A program made the translations under genes and the position numbers. Under the pieces are notes generated by a model, which did not search any database, had not been told where the DNA came from, and saw only the letters and a list, made by a program, of their open reading frames with translations. This document shows positions 11,341-20,800 of a DNA stretch of 64,000 nucleotides, one piece after another (within the stretch, counting starts at the first letter, position 1; every line of letters starts with the position of its first letter). Source of the stretch: Boswellia sacra (lineage: Eukaryota > Streptophyta > Magnoliopsida > Sapindales > Burseraceae); NCBI GenBank assembly GCA_013180625.2, contig SNVD02013083.1, positions 558,001-622,000 on the forward strand. The letters run 5' to 3'.

Positions 11341-12270
11341 TTATTCGGCTTGATTTCCTTCAACATTCCAAGAAAAGCTCCTGAAAGCCTGACTCCAATG
11401 ACAGCCCCATGGCCATTCGCCCAATGGGGGCTTGACCTCATTGGACCCCTTCCAATGGGTAAAGGTCAAGTTAAATATGCTATTGTGGCAATTGACTACT
11501 TCACTAAGTGGGCAGAAGCTGAGCCCCTCGCATCGATTACTGAAAGGAAGACCACGGACTTCGTACGGAAGTCAATTGTCTATAGGTTTGGTATCCCTCA
11601 TACCATCATTACGGACAATGGCAAACAATTTGACAACTCTAACTTCAGGAATTTCTATAAGGAGCTGAACATCTCTTTGTGCTTTTCATCCCCAGCTCAT
11701 CCTCAAGCAAACGGTCAGGTGGAGGCTGTTAACAAAACCATTAAACACCTCCTCAAGACCAAATTAGATGCTAGGAAGGGTGCATGGCCAGAAGAACTTC
11801 CACAAGTGCTTTGGGCATACCGAACCACTGTCCATACGGCAACAGGAGCAACCCCATACTCCTTGGCGTTTGGATCGGAAGCAGTCATACCGGTTGAAAT
11901 TGGCCTTCCGTCACCTCGTACTGAGGGATATGACGAGGAGCTTAATCATAGAAGCCTTCAACTCAACCTAGATCTTCTTGAGGGGGAAAGGGATCTCGCT
12001 AGTGTCAAGGTTGCTGCTTACCAAGAAAGGGTTGCTCGATATTTCAACTCTAAGGTTAAGCGCCGGTCTTTCCAAGTGGGAGACTTGGTCTTGAGGCAAG
12101 TACTACAAAGTACCCGAGATCCCACTGATGGAGCACTAGGGCCCAACTGGGAGGGTCCGTATCAAGTCAAGGCAGTCATTCGACCAGGCACCTACAGACT
12201 GGTCACCATGGATGGAAGGTTGCTCCGTCATCCATGGAATATTGAGCACTTAAAGAAGTACTACCCGTAA
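11341..12270 (+). pseudogene. Ty3/gypsy integrase, N-terminally truncated
   Basis: An open frame ending at TAA 12268-12270. It shows the catalytic core with Asp in GLDLIGPLP, Asp in ITDNGKQF and Glu in NGQVEAVNK (the D,D,E triad), followed by GATPYSLAFGSEAVIP and a C-terminal GPNWEGPYQV motif. Integrase inserts the cDNA copy into the chromosome. The zinc-binding N-terminus and all of the upstream pol polyprotein are missing: the frame enters from the junction with the UPL fragment, so the ATG at 11320 is probably fortuitous. The remaining domain has no internal stop, which suggests a recent source or recent movement. Confidence 0.85.
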
Positions 12271-12684
12271 TCTCTCTATATGTGCAGTAACTCCACCCAG
12301 GAGCTTATGCATGTGTAACAACTCCCATGGGGAGACCAATAAAGAGATTGTCATTAAAAGCATTCGTTTTATTCAGAATGAGATGGAACAAGTAAAAAAA
12401 AAAAAAATTATATATATATATATATATACAACACCAGAAAGAAAATTTTTTTTTTCTTAGTGTTCTTATTATTTCTAAATTGGTTGAGGGATGTCACACA
12501 TCCTCACCTAGTACATCGAACTGAAAATAAAGACAGTAAAAGGTAAAGTCAAGGCCGGGATAGAAGCCTTGATATGGTTGTTCCCTATGAATGAGCATCT
12601 ACCTAGCTGGAAGAATTCCAACTATCTCTAAGAAGTAGCCTCATCACCTCCTTCTTCATCTGAAGACGATGAGGTAGAGTCGCC
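12271..12684. other. Non-coding stretch of the element after integrase
   Basis: Holds an (AT)n run near 12410-12428 and poly-A/poly-T stretches. It matches the post-pol spacer position in Tat-type elements. No gene seen. Confidence 0.5.
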
Positions 12685-13088
12685 TTACTTGGCCTCCCAG
12701 GCTGCTGTGTCCAATGTCGACTCATAATCCTCATCTTTAAGGATGAGGCGGCGGAATTGCTCAGGATCGGAGTCCGCTGTAGGGATAGACTCTTCCACCA
12801 AGTTTAACTCCTCAGCTATGGGTGACTGATCAATCTCTGGATGGCGGTCATGGAACCATCTATGCACCCCATTGACTCCCTCAATGTACGACGCTGGAAA
12901 GCCGCCTGCTTCTTGGCTTCGGACAAGTCTGCCTTCATTCTGCCCATCTGTTTTTTCATCTCTGCCATTCTTCTCTCTGTTTCGTTGTCAAGGCAGACTA
13001 GATGTTTCGCCTTCCAGTCGTCAACCTCTGAAGAGAGATGGTTAACCTCCTTGAGGAGGTTGGTATTGGTAGACTCTCCTTGAGCCAA
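12685..13088 (-). pseudogene. Antisense coiled-coil ORF of the retrotransposon, frameshifted
   Basis: Two overlapping minus-strand frames. The first (13088 to about 12850) starts MAQGESTNTNLLKEVNHLSS and is rich in heptad-like Lys/Glu/Met/Leu (ERRMAEMKKQMGRMKADLSE). The second (about 12867-12685) reads HRWFHDRHPEIDQSPIAEEL and ends TLDTAAWEAK before a stop. A frameshift near 12860 separates them. Extra antisense ORFs between pol and the 3' LTR are known from Tat-lineage plant elements such as Grande. Function unknown; a coiled-coil structural role is inference. Confidence 0.5.
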
Positions 13089-13179
13089 GGGTCCTGTCGC
13101 CTACCGAGAGAAAGGCAAAGAGGGAGAAAGAGTTAAGGCATGACTTTCAATCAAAAAAAAAAATGCTGGAGGATTGTAT

Positions 13180-13495
13180 CGAAAATCCGGGGAAGCACGC
13201 CCGCGGAGGAAAAATTATTAAAGTCTGAAAATCCGCGGAAGCACGCCCGCGGAGGAAAAAAATTATTCAAGCCTGAAAATCCGCGGAAGCACGCCCGCGG
13301 AGGAAAAATTATTCAAGTTTGAAAATTCGTGGAAGCACCCCCGCAGAGGAAAAATTATTAAAGTTTGAAAATCCGTGGAAACACCCCCGCGGAGGAAAAA
13401 TTATTCAAGTTTGAAAATTCGCGGAAACACTCCCGTGGAGGAAAAAAATATTGAAGTTTGAAATTTCGCGGAAACACCCCCGCCACTTTAAATAA
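13180..13495. repeat. Minisatellite B (~46-bp unit, about 7 copies)
   Basis: Units of GAAAATCCGCGGAAGCACGC followed by CCGCGGAGGAAAAATTATTCAAGTTT. Each holds two CCGCGG palindromes that could pair. Towards the right the CG sites decay to TG/CA and the GCACG motif becomes ACACC. Confidence 0.88.
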
Positions 13496-13639
13496 AAGTT
13501 TTGAAATTTTTCAGCAACACCCCCACAGTTAAAAAGTAAAATTTCAAAATTTGCCGAGACGCCCCCGCATTAACCCGAATTTCTTCGGAGGGGTCCCTGC
13601 ATGCTGCGTAAACACTGCATGCCCCATGCAGCGCAGCCC

Positions 13640-14215
13640 GCGCACCCGCGGTCGCGCAGCAGCTCGCCCGCGGGTCCAGGTTTGCGCAGCAGCTCGCCCG
13701 CTTGCCCAGGAACGCGCAGTAGCTCACCCGCGTGCCTAGGGACGCGCAGCAGCACTCCCGCTCACCCAAGAATGTGCAGCAGCTCACCCGCGTGCCTAGG
13801 GACGCGCAGCAGCACTCCCGCTCGCCCAGGAACGCGCAGCAGCTCACCCGCGTGCCCAGGGACGCGCAGCAGCACTCCCGCGCACCCAGGATCGCGCAGC
13901 AGGTCGCCCGCGTGCCCAGGGACGCGCAGCAGCACTCCCGCGCACCCAGGATCGAGCAGCAGGTCGCCCGCGTGCCCAGGGAAGCCCAACAGCATGCCCG
14001 CGCACCCAGGGTTGCGCAGCAGCACGCCCGCGCGCCTAGGGTCGAGCAGCAGCTCCCCTGAGCGCCCAGGGCCTCGCCCGCGCGCTGTGGCCCGCTCGCC
14101 CGCGTGCTGTGGCCCGCTCGCCCGTGCGCTGTGGCCCGCTCGCCCGCGTGCTGCGGCCTGCACGCCCGCGCGCTGCGGCCCGCTCGCCCGCACGCTGCGG
14201 CCTGCTCGCCCTCGC
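13640..14215. repeat. Minisatellite C (30-bp unit, higher-order 60 bp; then ~24-bp units)
   Basis: About fourteen 30-bp units such as CGCGCAGCAGCACTCCCGCG plus CACCCAGGAT, alternating in pairs that form a 60-bp higher-order repeat. From about 14085 it passes into shorter units of the type GTGGCCCGCTCGCCCGCG. The unit length is a multiple of three, so all frames are open over long distances; these ORFs are artefacts. Confidence 0.9.
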
Positions 14216-14285
14216 GAGCAACACTTGCGCCTAGGGCCTTGCCTCTCCCCGTTCATTCGACTCTCGCCCATGCTTGCAATTTAGC

Positions 14286-14775
14286 ATGAATTTCAGGTTC
14301 TTTTACTACAATCGGGAGTTCATGCATGAACGCTCCATGCACACTTTGGAGACTGTTTGTGATAAAATATTTTGTGAATCGGCAGCCATGGAAGTTGACG
14401 AGTCAGGTATGAAGCCAATGGTTAGACACTTTGCGCAGAGCTCCATCGCTCAATTAGGTGCAGCCTCTAGCACAAAAGGGACTTCCAACCCGTGCTTGGA
14501 TTGGCATTGGGACGTCTTTGTAATGAAACTCCAAGAAAGAAAAATATTCTGAATCCTGAAGCCTCTAAGTTTCATCCCGGACAGTCCCCGGAAGGTGCTA
14601 GGACAATGTTCTTGACATTTTCAAAAGGGCACCCTCTAACCCGCGAAGAAATTGTTAATTTCTTTATCTCGAATTGGGGAGATGTAGTTAAAGATGCTTA
14701 TATTGAACAGACTCGTTCAGGACAAGATCCACAGTTCGGGCGAGTTGTGTTTACAACCGCTGCTGTGTTTACACC
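14286..14775 (+). pseudogene. Probable captured host gene fragment (RRM-like protein), frameshifted
   Basis: Non-repetitive, non-retroviral coding sequence. One frame reads MNFRFFYYNREFMHERSMHT then KPMVRHFAQSSIAQLGAASS up to about 14545. The next frame continues FHPGQSPEGARTMFLTFSKG, HPLTREEIVNFFISNWGDVV and DPQFGRVVFTTAAVF to about 14775, then runs into GC-rich repeat. The order 'TMFLTFSKGHPLTREEIVNFF ... GRVVF' resembles the beta-alpha-beta start of a plant RRM-type family of uncharacterised proteins. A one-base shift near 14545 breaks the frame. The family call is tentative; that it is not part of a normal LTR element is fairly sure. Confidence 0.5.
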
Positions 14776-14789
14776 AATGGGGCCGCAGG

Positions 14790-15130
14790 CTGGACGTTGG
14801 TGCTGCATGCATGGGAGCATGCAGCGCACAGCTCGCCCGTGCGAGCTTGCTGAGCGCCCAGTGTCCTGGCGAGGGCGCTGCTCGCCCCTGAACGCATAGC
14901 AGCTCGCCCTCGTGAGCCTGCTGTGCACGTTGCACGCCCCCGTGAGCTTGACTCTCCCTTCACGTGCATCTCACCCTTGCAAAGCTCCCCCCTCACCCAG
15001 GGAAGCTCGCCTCTCGCCCCCTGCGGGCTCAATGGCACAAAGCCATGAATACCTGTCCCTCACAGTTCACTCCTCCCCCTCTGCACGCTCGGCTCTCGCC
15101 CTTAGCGAGCTCGCCCCTCATCACTAGCCC
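14790..15130. repeat. Degenerate GC-rich repeat D
   Basis: Imperfect repeats around AGCTCGCCC(T/C)CGTGAGC and GCTCGCCC, related in motif to minisatellites A and C. The overlapping ORFs on both strands are by-products. Confidence 0.6.
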
Positions 15131-15144
15131 AGAATAGCTGAATA

Positions 15145-15600
15145 GTCCCTACGTCGACCCATTAGTCGACTTGGGCCTGGGGGGACTACGGTTATGGCCA
15201 TAACAAAATTGGGCCCCCAATTATTTCTAATACAGTAAGCCCATTACTGTATCCCATTATATGGGCCTATTACAGTAAGCCCATTACTGTATCCCATTAT
15301 CTGGGCCCATTACAGTAAACCCATTACTGTATCCCATTATTTGGGCCCATTACAGTAAGCCCATTACTGTATCCCATTATATGGGCCCATTACAGTAAGC
15401 CCATTACTGAAGCCCATCATCTGGGCCTAATTATTCCTAATTCAGTAAGCCCATTACTGAAGCCCATTATCCGGGCCTAGTTATTTCTAATTCAGTAAGC
15501 CCATTACTGAAGCCCATCATCTGGGCCTAATTATTCCTAATTCAGTAAGCCCATTACTGAAGCCCATCATCTGGGCCTAGCCCGGCCTCCTAATGCATTT
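15145..15600. repeat. Expanded U3 hairpin array behind a duplicated polypurine tract
   Basis: AGTCGACTTGGGCCTGGGGGGACTAC at 15165-15190 repeats the sequence preceding the 3' LTR. It is followed by a diverged LTR start (GGTTATGGCCATAACAAAAT) and then eight units of CAGTAAGCCCATTACTG spaced by about 40-52 bp. Each unit is an inverted repeat CAGTAA...TTACTG. The normal LTR has only two such units. Confidence 0.85.
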
Positions 15601-15654
15601 AATCTATAGTCCATAACAACTAAAATAGTCCCTACATCGACCCATTGGTCGACT

Positions 15655-15672
15655 TGGGCCTGGGGGGACTAC
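15655..15672 (+). other. Polypurine tract of the gypsy-type element
   Basis: GGGCCTGGGGGGACTAC lies directly before TGTTATGG of the 3' LTR, where plus-strand cDNA priming is expected. It is short and interrupted by pyrimidines. Confidence 0.6.
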
Positions 15673-16079
15673 TGTTATGGCCATAATAATATCGGGCCTC
15701 AATTATTTCTAATTCAGTAAGCCCATTACTGAAGCCAATTATCTGGGCCTAATTATTTCTAATACAGTAAGCCCATTACTGTAGCCCATCATCTGGGTCC
15801 CACAATGGCCCATCCCGGCTCCTATATAAACCCTCCGGATTATCGTTCAAGGTATGCACACTTTTCCGAACTTACTCTCTCTCTAGATTTCCTTCACTTG
15901 TGAGAGCTTCTCTCTCTAGGAAATTCTCCCAGAAAATTTCGGAGTGCCGGATACTGACTTGAGCGTCGGAGGGTCACCGCCGACACCCCTGACTGTTTTT
16001 CTTTACTCGCAAGACTGGACCCGACGTGCCACCCGAGCTCCAACCCGCTTCCCGACCGTCCGGAAACCGTGCATCAACA
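15673..16079 (+). repeat. 3' LTR of the gypsy-type element
   Basis: 407 bp, starting TGTTATGGCC and ending GCATCAACA. It keeps a TATA box (CTATATAAACCC at 15822-15833). It is shorter than the 5' LTR by two 12-base losses in short internal repeats. Confidence 0.92.
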
Positions 16080-16084
16080 GAAAC

Positions 16085-17881
16085 AATTTTAAAAGCTCAG
16101 CTCTTCTCTCTCTTCAGTTTCTCTGCCATTTTCTGCCCGATGCAGAGTATGTCTGTTATGCTAGTTGGCTGTCCTTCTAGGCATTGCTTGCAGTGCCTAC
16201 AACATTCTAACTGGCTAGATGTCATTAAATTTTCTTCAATAAAACAACAAATATCACCTTGTTAATGTGCTTTTATCTGTAATCATGCCAGACTCCATAG
16301 ATGGACTACAAATCCTTGTATCGGTTTCAAATAGATATAATAATGTCTTATTCCTCGTATAACTATTACAATTTGGGAGCCTTTTAACTATATCCTCTCG
16401 AGAAACTAAACAGACAGTTGACAATCACGTATCAAATATTAAAGTCATTCCTTCATTTTCTCCCTGAGAAAGAGCTAGCATTAACCAGTTGTATTAATAT
16501 TATTTGTTGGAAAATATTTGAATTTAATTATATTTTAATCTATTAAATTCTATCATTTAAAAATATAAATATATATAAAGCTACATTGGACAAAATTTAA
16601 TAAAGGGTGTCCTTGAAAGTGCGAAGAGAATTTTTGTGGGTGTATTTTATTGTCCCACTCTAATCAAAATTACAATGAAAACTAATAATTATTGTTAAAA
16701 TTAAGTAGATTATAATGGTTAATTGGCATGCTAAGCAAATTAATAAATTAATTATGTGAAAATTCTTTCATTTTGAAGAGGTTTCATCGTCCTGTCTTCG
16801 AGCAAAAAAAAGAAAGAAAAAAGACTGACATCTCTCTCCGTCCATTTCATGCTCGCTCACTCCTCTCCATTCTTGTCCTTTTCTCCCCCTTTCCATCCCA
16901 CTCTTCTCTTCTCCACTGTACCTTCTGCTTCTTTTTCCTTACTCTTTCTCTCCAAGACTCTCTTGAAACATCATTCCTCTCTTGCCAGCTAGCCAAGTTA
17001 ATCTTCAGGTAACCATTTGGAAAGAAGAAAGCACTGTTTTTTTTTTTTTTTTTCATTTTATTTTTACTCTTTGAGGTGAAACGAGACGATTGTGGTTTTC
17101 CTCTTACTTTCAGTCCCGGCCTTTTCTCACTCACAACGTAGCCCTGCGATTTTATTTTCCATGTTCTCTCTCCTGGGTTCTTCTTCCTTCTTGCAAGTTT
17201 GACAGGTCGGTTCTCTCTCCCTCCCGTGTTTTCGCTCATTCACTATCATTGCCTCTCTATCCGTTCTGTTCTTCTTCCTTCTCGGGTGAGATGTGTTGTA
17301 CCTCTCTCTTTCTCTCAAAGGAGGTCCTCTGTTGTAAGTCATGAAATTTCTCTGCTTTAGTTGTAGGTTTGGACTGGATTTCTACTTATAAATGGTTGAG
17401 TTGTTGTTATTATTATTATTTTCAAAGAGTTTAGACATCTACAAACTTACGCACTTTTGCATTAGCTATATCCCTTCCTTGTAACTCTTTCCGTTTGGAT
17501 GCTGGGAAAATAGAAAGAAAATGAGGGATTCTCCTCTTTTCCCATCTATTTTTGTGGCAACAAAATGTATACCTACTCACTCACTCACGTCTCTCCTGGC
17601 TCCCTCTCTCTGTTCTTCACCTTGCTAATCTTCTGGGCACGTAAAAGAAATTAAAAGCATTTGTTGAATGGGAAGGAAATCGATTCCCACTCTAAATAAT
17701 TTGGTTCTATATTTAATCAAATTTTTGTTTTGTGTTTTATTTTATTATTTGAGTTCATTATGAAGATTCTGTTTATTATTATTGTTGTTGTTGTTGTTAT
17801 TATTACGTGAGTTTATTTATTAAAATAGTTAAAATTTGTCAATATAACAGGATAACCATAATAATAATTGCACACTATAAG
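16085..17881. other. Upstream region of ankyrin copy 1
   Basis: Spacer, then a pyrimidine-rich stretch (about 16830-17340, CTCTCTC-type) that looks like promoter and 5' leader of the ankyrin gene. The site TCAAAATTACAATG at about 16673 is the empty counterpart of the copia insertion in unit 2. The frames at 16847-17239 and nearby are shadows of the CT-rich tract. Confidence 0.55.
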
Positions 17882-20800
17882 ATGTCTGGCACAGGAGAAG
17901 GAGAACACACAGGTGACTTCTTTCTCCCTCTTCGACATAGATCACTTTGAAAACTTCAATGTGTGTATTTATTTATATAGTTAGGGTCAAACTTAAATTT
18001 TTTTGATAATTGATGACGGTTAAATCAACACAATCTGAAAAATGCAAATAAGAAATTGAGAGCTGGTATATATAAATACAATTGATTTAATTACTAAACT
18101 ATTATCCTTTATTTTATGACAATCTTTATTGAATTAATTGAACATTATTTTTTTTATATACATATAAATTCAAGGATTATTTTGAGCTTATTGGATATGA
18201 CATTGTAACTAAATTTAACTATTACAGAAGACGTAGAACAAGGTCAACTTCATTTTTCTGCCAGCGAGTATTTTGTCTCATAAATTTTATTGGATTTTTC
18301 ATTTTATGTGTGTACCATCAAAATCAAACTACATTTAACTTGTCACATATTGTATATCAAACTTTATTCTTGGATATGTGATAAAATCAAACTGAGTTTT
18401 CATACTTATCAGTGCTTTCATAAGTATAAATAACTCTGGAAGGTTTTCTTACTTCATGTTTTAATGCCCATATATATTTAGGCTTCAAAATTAGTGAAGT
18501 AATTGTAAAAGATATTTAGTTTATAAAACAAACAAAAATAATAATAACATTATTTAAAAAAATATATAAAATAATAACAAGATTTTAATTGTTGTGAGAT
18601 ACAATACTGCCTTTTCTTTAACTTTTTTATTTTATTATGTTCATTCTTTATTCATATTTTAAACGAACAATTAGTTTAAACCGAATATGCTACCAACATG
18701 TTTGCTTTTCTAAATTAATTACTAAAGAGAAGGGTTTAGTGTTCTAGTGATTTGTTTTGGTAAAACATTGTGTTGATTTGAACACAACTCTATGATGGCT
18801 TCTATATCTTTTTGCAGACGTTGTAACTGCCCATGCTATGCATTTTCAGCAGCATTTATGGAAAACGCTATCGTTTTTTTTAACATTACATCAATGCTTG
18901 AGTACGGAAAACAATGTGTACGGAAAATACAATTAATTTTGGATAGAGTTTGAAACCTCACTGAATTTTACTAGATATGTTAAATGGATTAATATTATAA
19001 TAATGTTAGACTTATAAACATCAATATAATATAAATTTTATAATATAACGTGGTAATCTAAGTGACAAAATCCTATTAGATATATAATTTTTCTCATTTA
19101 TTTTTGTTTTTTCCTCATACAGTGAATTTTAGTCATATAAACGACCACGTCATGTCGTATAATATATGTTGTATGAATATTATAAGTCTAACATTACTCT
19201 TAATATTAAGTGCATACAAACTACATTTGATAGGTTAATTGATTGCTTTCCATGTTCACTAATTGAGTGTGAAGAATAAAAATATTAAAATTGTGATTCT
19301 AAGTCTTTGAAATTGAAATTAGAGACAGAGAGTTATAAAAAATAAAATGTTAATTTGTTGAATAATATAAAAAATATTTTAATATCATTGGATACAAATA
19401 AATTATTAAAACATTAATTTCATTCTAGAATAAATTTAACTGTATTATTTATATCATTTAATAAAAATTGATTATTAATATTTAATCTGAATGCATCATC
19501 ATTTAATATGCTTCATTTGTTTTGTAGTATAACATATATTATAGATTAAAAAAGTAATTAAACTAATAAAATATTATATAAAAAATATATAATTATTTAC
19601 TAAACAATTATCTTTCATATTATTAATACTTAAATAATTTCTAGATGCTTTCATCACTTGATTTTTGGAATGGTTCTTGCAAAATTAATTTGACGTGTCA
19701 ATTCATTAGTTATTTTTTCAATAAAATTTAAATGAATTGAAAATTTATGTAGATGTTATTGTTAGAAATATCATTTGACTTGTTAGAAAAAAAAATTTAT
19801 TAAAAAATACCTTGTACAAAAATATGGCTTAAAATAGAATTATTTGTCCATTCTAACTAAATTAACGATTACACAGGAGGATCACAAGACCTAGAAAGAG
19901 GTACGTCAGAAATACATCAAACTTCGCCACCTCCGCCACCTTCACCAGGAATACAACAACATGGGCCACAACCATTAGATTTTTCCGCCGGTGAGTACTT
20001 TATCATAAATGTAATTGGATTGTTCATTTATGTGTGCAGCATCAATATCCGACTACATTTGACTTGTCGAATACAGTATGTTAAGCTGTACTCTTTTAGT
20101 ACATATAATTAAGTAAACTAAGTTATTATCCTTGATTAGTTTGAAATTTAGATGCTTTTTTTGTAGTTAAAGTGACTCTAGAAGTTTTTCTTTCCTTATG
20201 TTTTAATTTTCATATTTGGCCTTAATTACTTAAGGAGTAATCATAAATGATATTTAGTTTATAAAATACAAAGAAAATAATGACATCTTTTTGGAAGGAT
20301 AGTATGAAATAAAAGATTCATAGAATTATATTAAGTTAAAATTGATTGTAATCGGTGTCACATACAATACCATCTTTTTTTACTTTTTCATTTTATTATG
20401 CACATTCTTTCATCATACATTTAAATGAGCAATTACGTTGGACCAAAATATACTATTTATTAATAGAGTTTGGTTTTCTAAATTAATTTCTAAAGGGAAA
20501 GGGCTTATTGATTAATTAAGTGAATAATATGTTTTTGTAAAAATATATATTATGTTGGTTTAAACACAATTTTGTTAGATTAGATTATTAAAAAGTAAAT
20601 CTATCAACACAAAAATTTGAATTAATAAAAAGTAAAAATTTAACTACAAAGAGTATAACTCTATCGCTGTCAGAAAACACTATGATGGATCTTCTATAGC
20701 ATTTTGCAAACATTATTAGTGCCATGCTATGCATTCTCACATAAATAAATAAATAAATAAATAACACTTTGGTTTGATAACATTACCTTAATGCTTTAGC

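Larger units (their letters stand above)
9791..16079 (+). mobile_element. Non-autonomous Ty3/gypsy-type LTR retrotransposon carrying host gene fragments
   Basis: A 6289-bp insertion with TG...CA LTRs (9791-10217 and 15673-16079) flanked by the 5-bp repeat GAAAC (9786-9790 and 16080-16084). The duplicate unit reads straight through the site (AACGTAGAAACAATTTTAAA, about 32220-32239), giving a true empty allele. In order inside: primer-binding site, gag remnant, GC-rich minisatellite, antisense UPL fragment, integrase, antisense coiled-coil ORF, two more minisatellites, a likely RRM-type host fragment, a hairpin array and a polypurine tract. Protease, reverse transcriptase and RNase H are absent, so it must have moved with enzymes supplied in trans. 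The integrase type and antisense ORF suggest the Tat branch. The LTRs differ by about ten substitutions and three indels by my alignment. Confidence 0.93.

Noticed and set aside
11202..11441. Minus-strand 79-codon ORF spanning the UPL/integrase junction
   Set aside because: It is out of frame with the UPL motifs and crosses two unrelated sequences.
13180..13495. Regular repeats that might suggest a CRISPR-like array
   Set aside because: Units are contiguous without variable spacers, and the context is a plant retrotransposon.
13488..14284. Long Ser/Pro/Arg-rich and Gly/Arg-rich ORFs on both strands
   Set aside because: They arise because the minisatellite unit is 30 bp; no start context, domain or independent support.
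16847..17239. Minus-strand Lys/Arg-rich ORF (130 codons), also at 38228-38614
   Set aside because: Shadow of the CT-rich leader of the ankyrin gene; no family resemblance.
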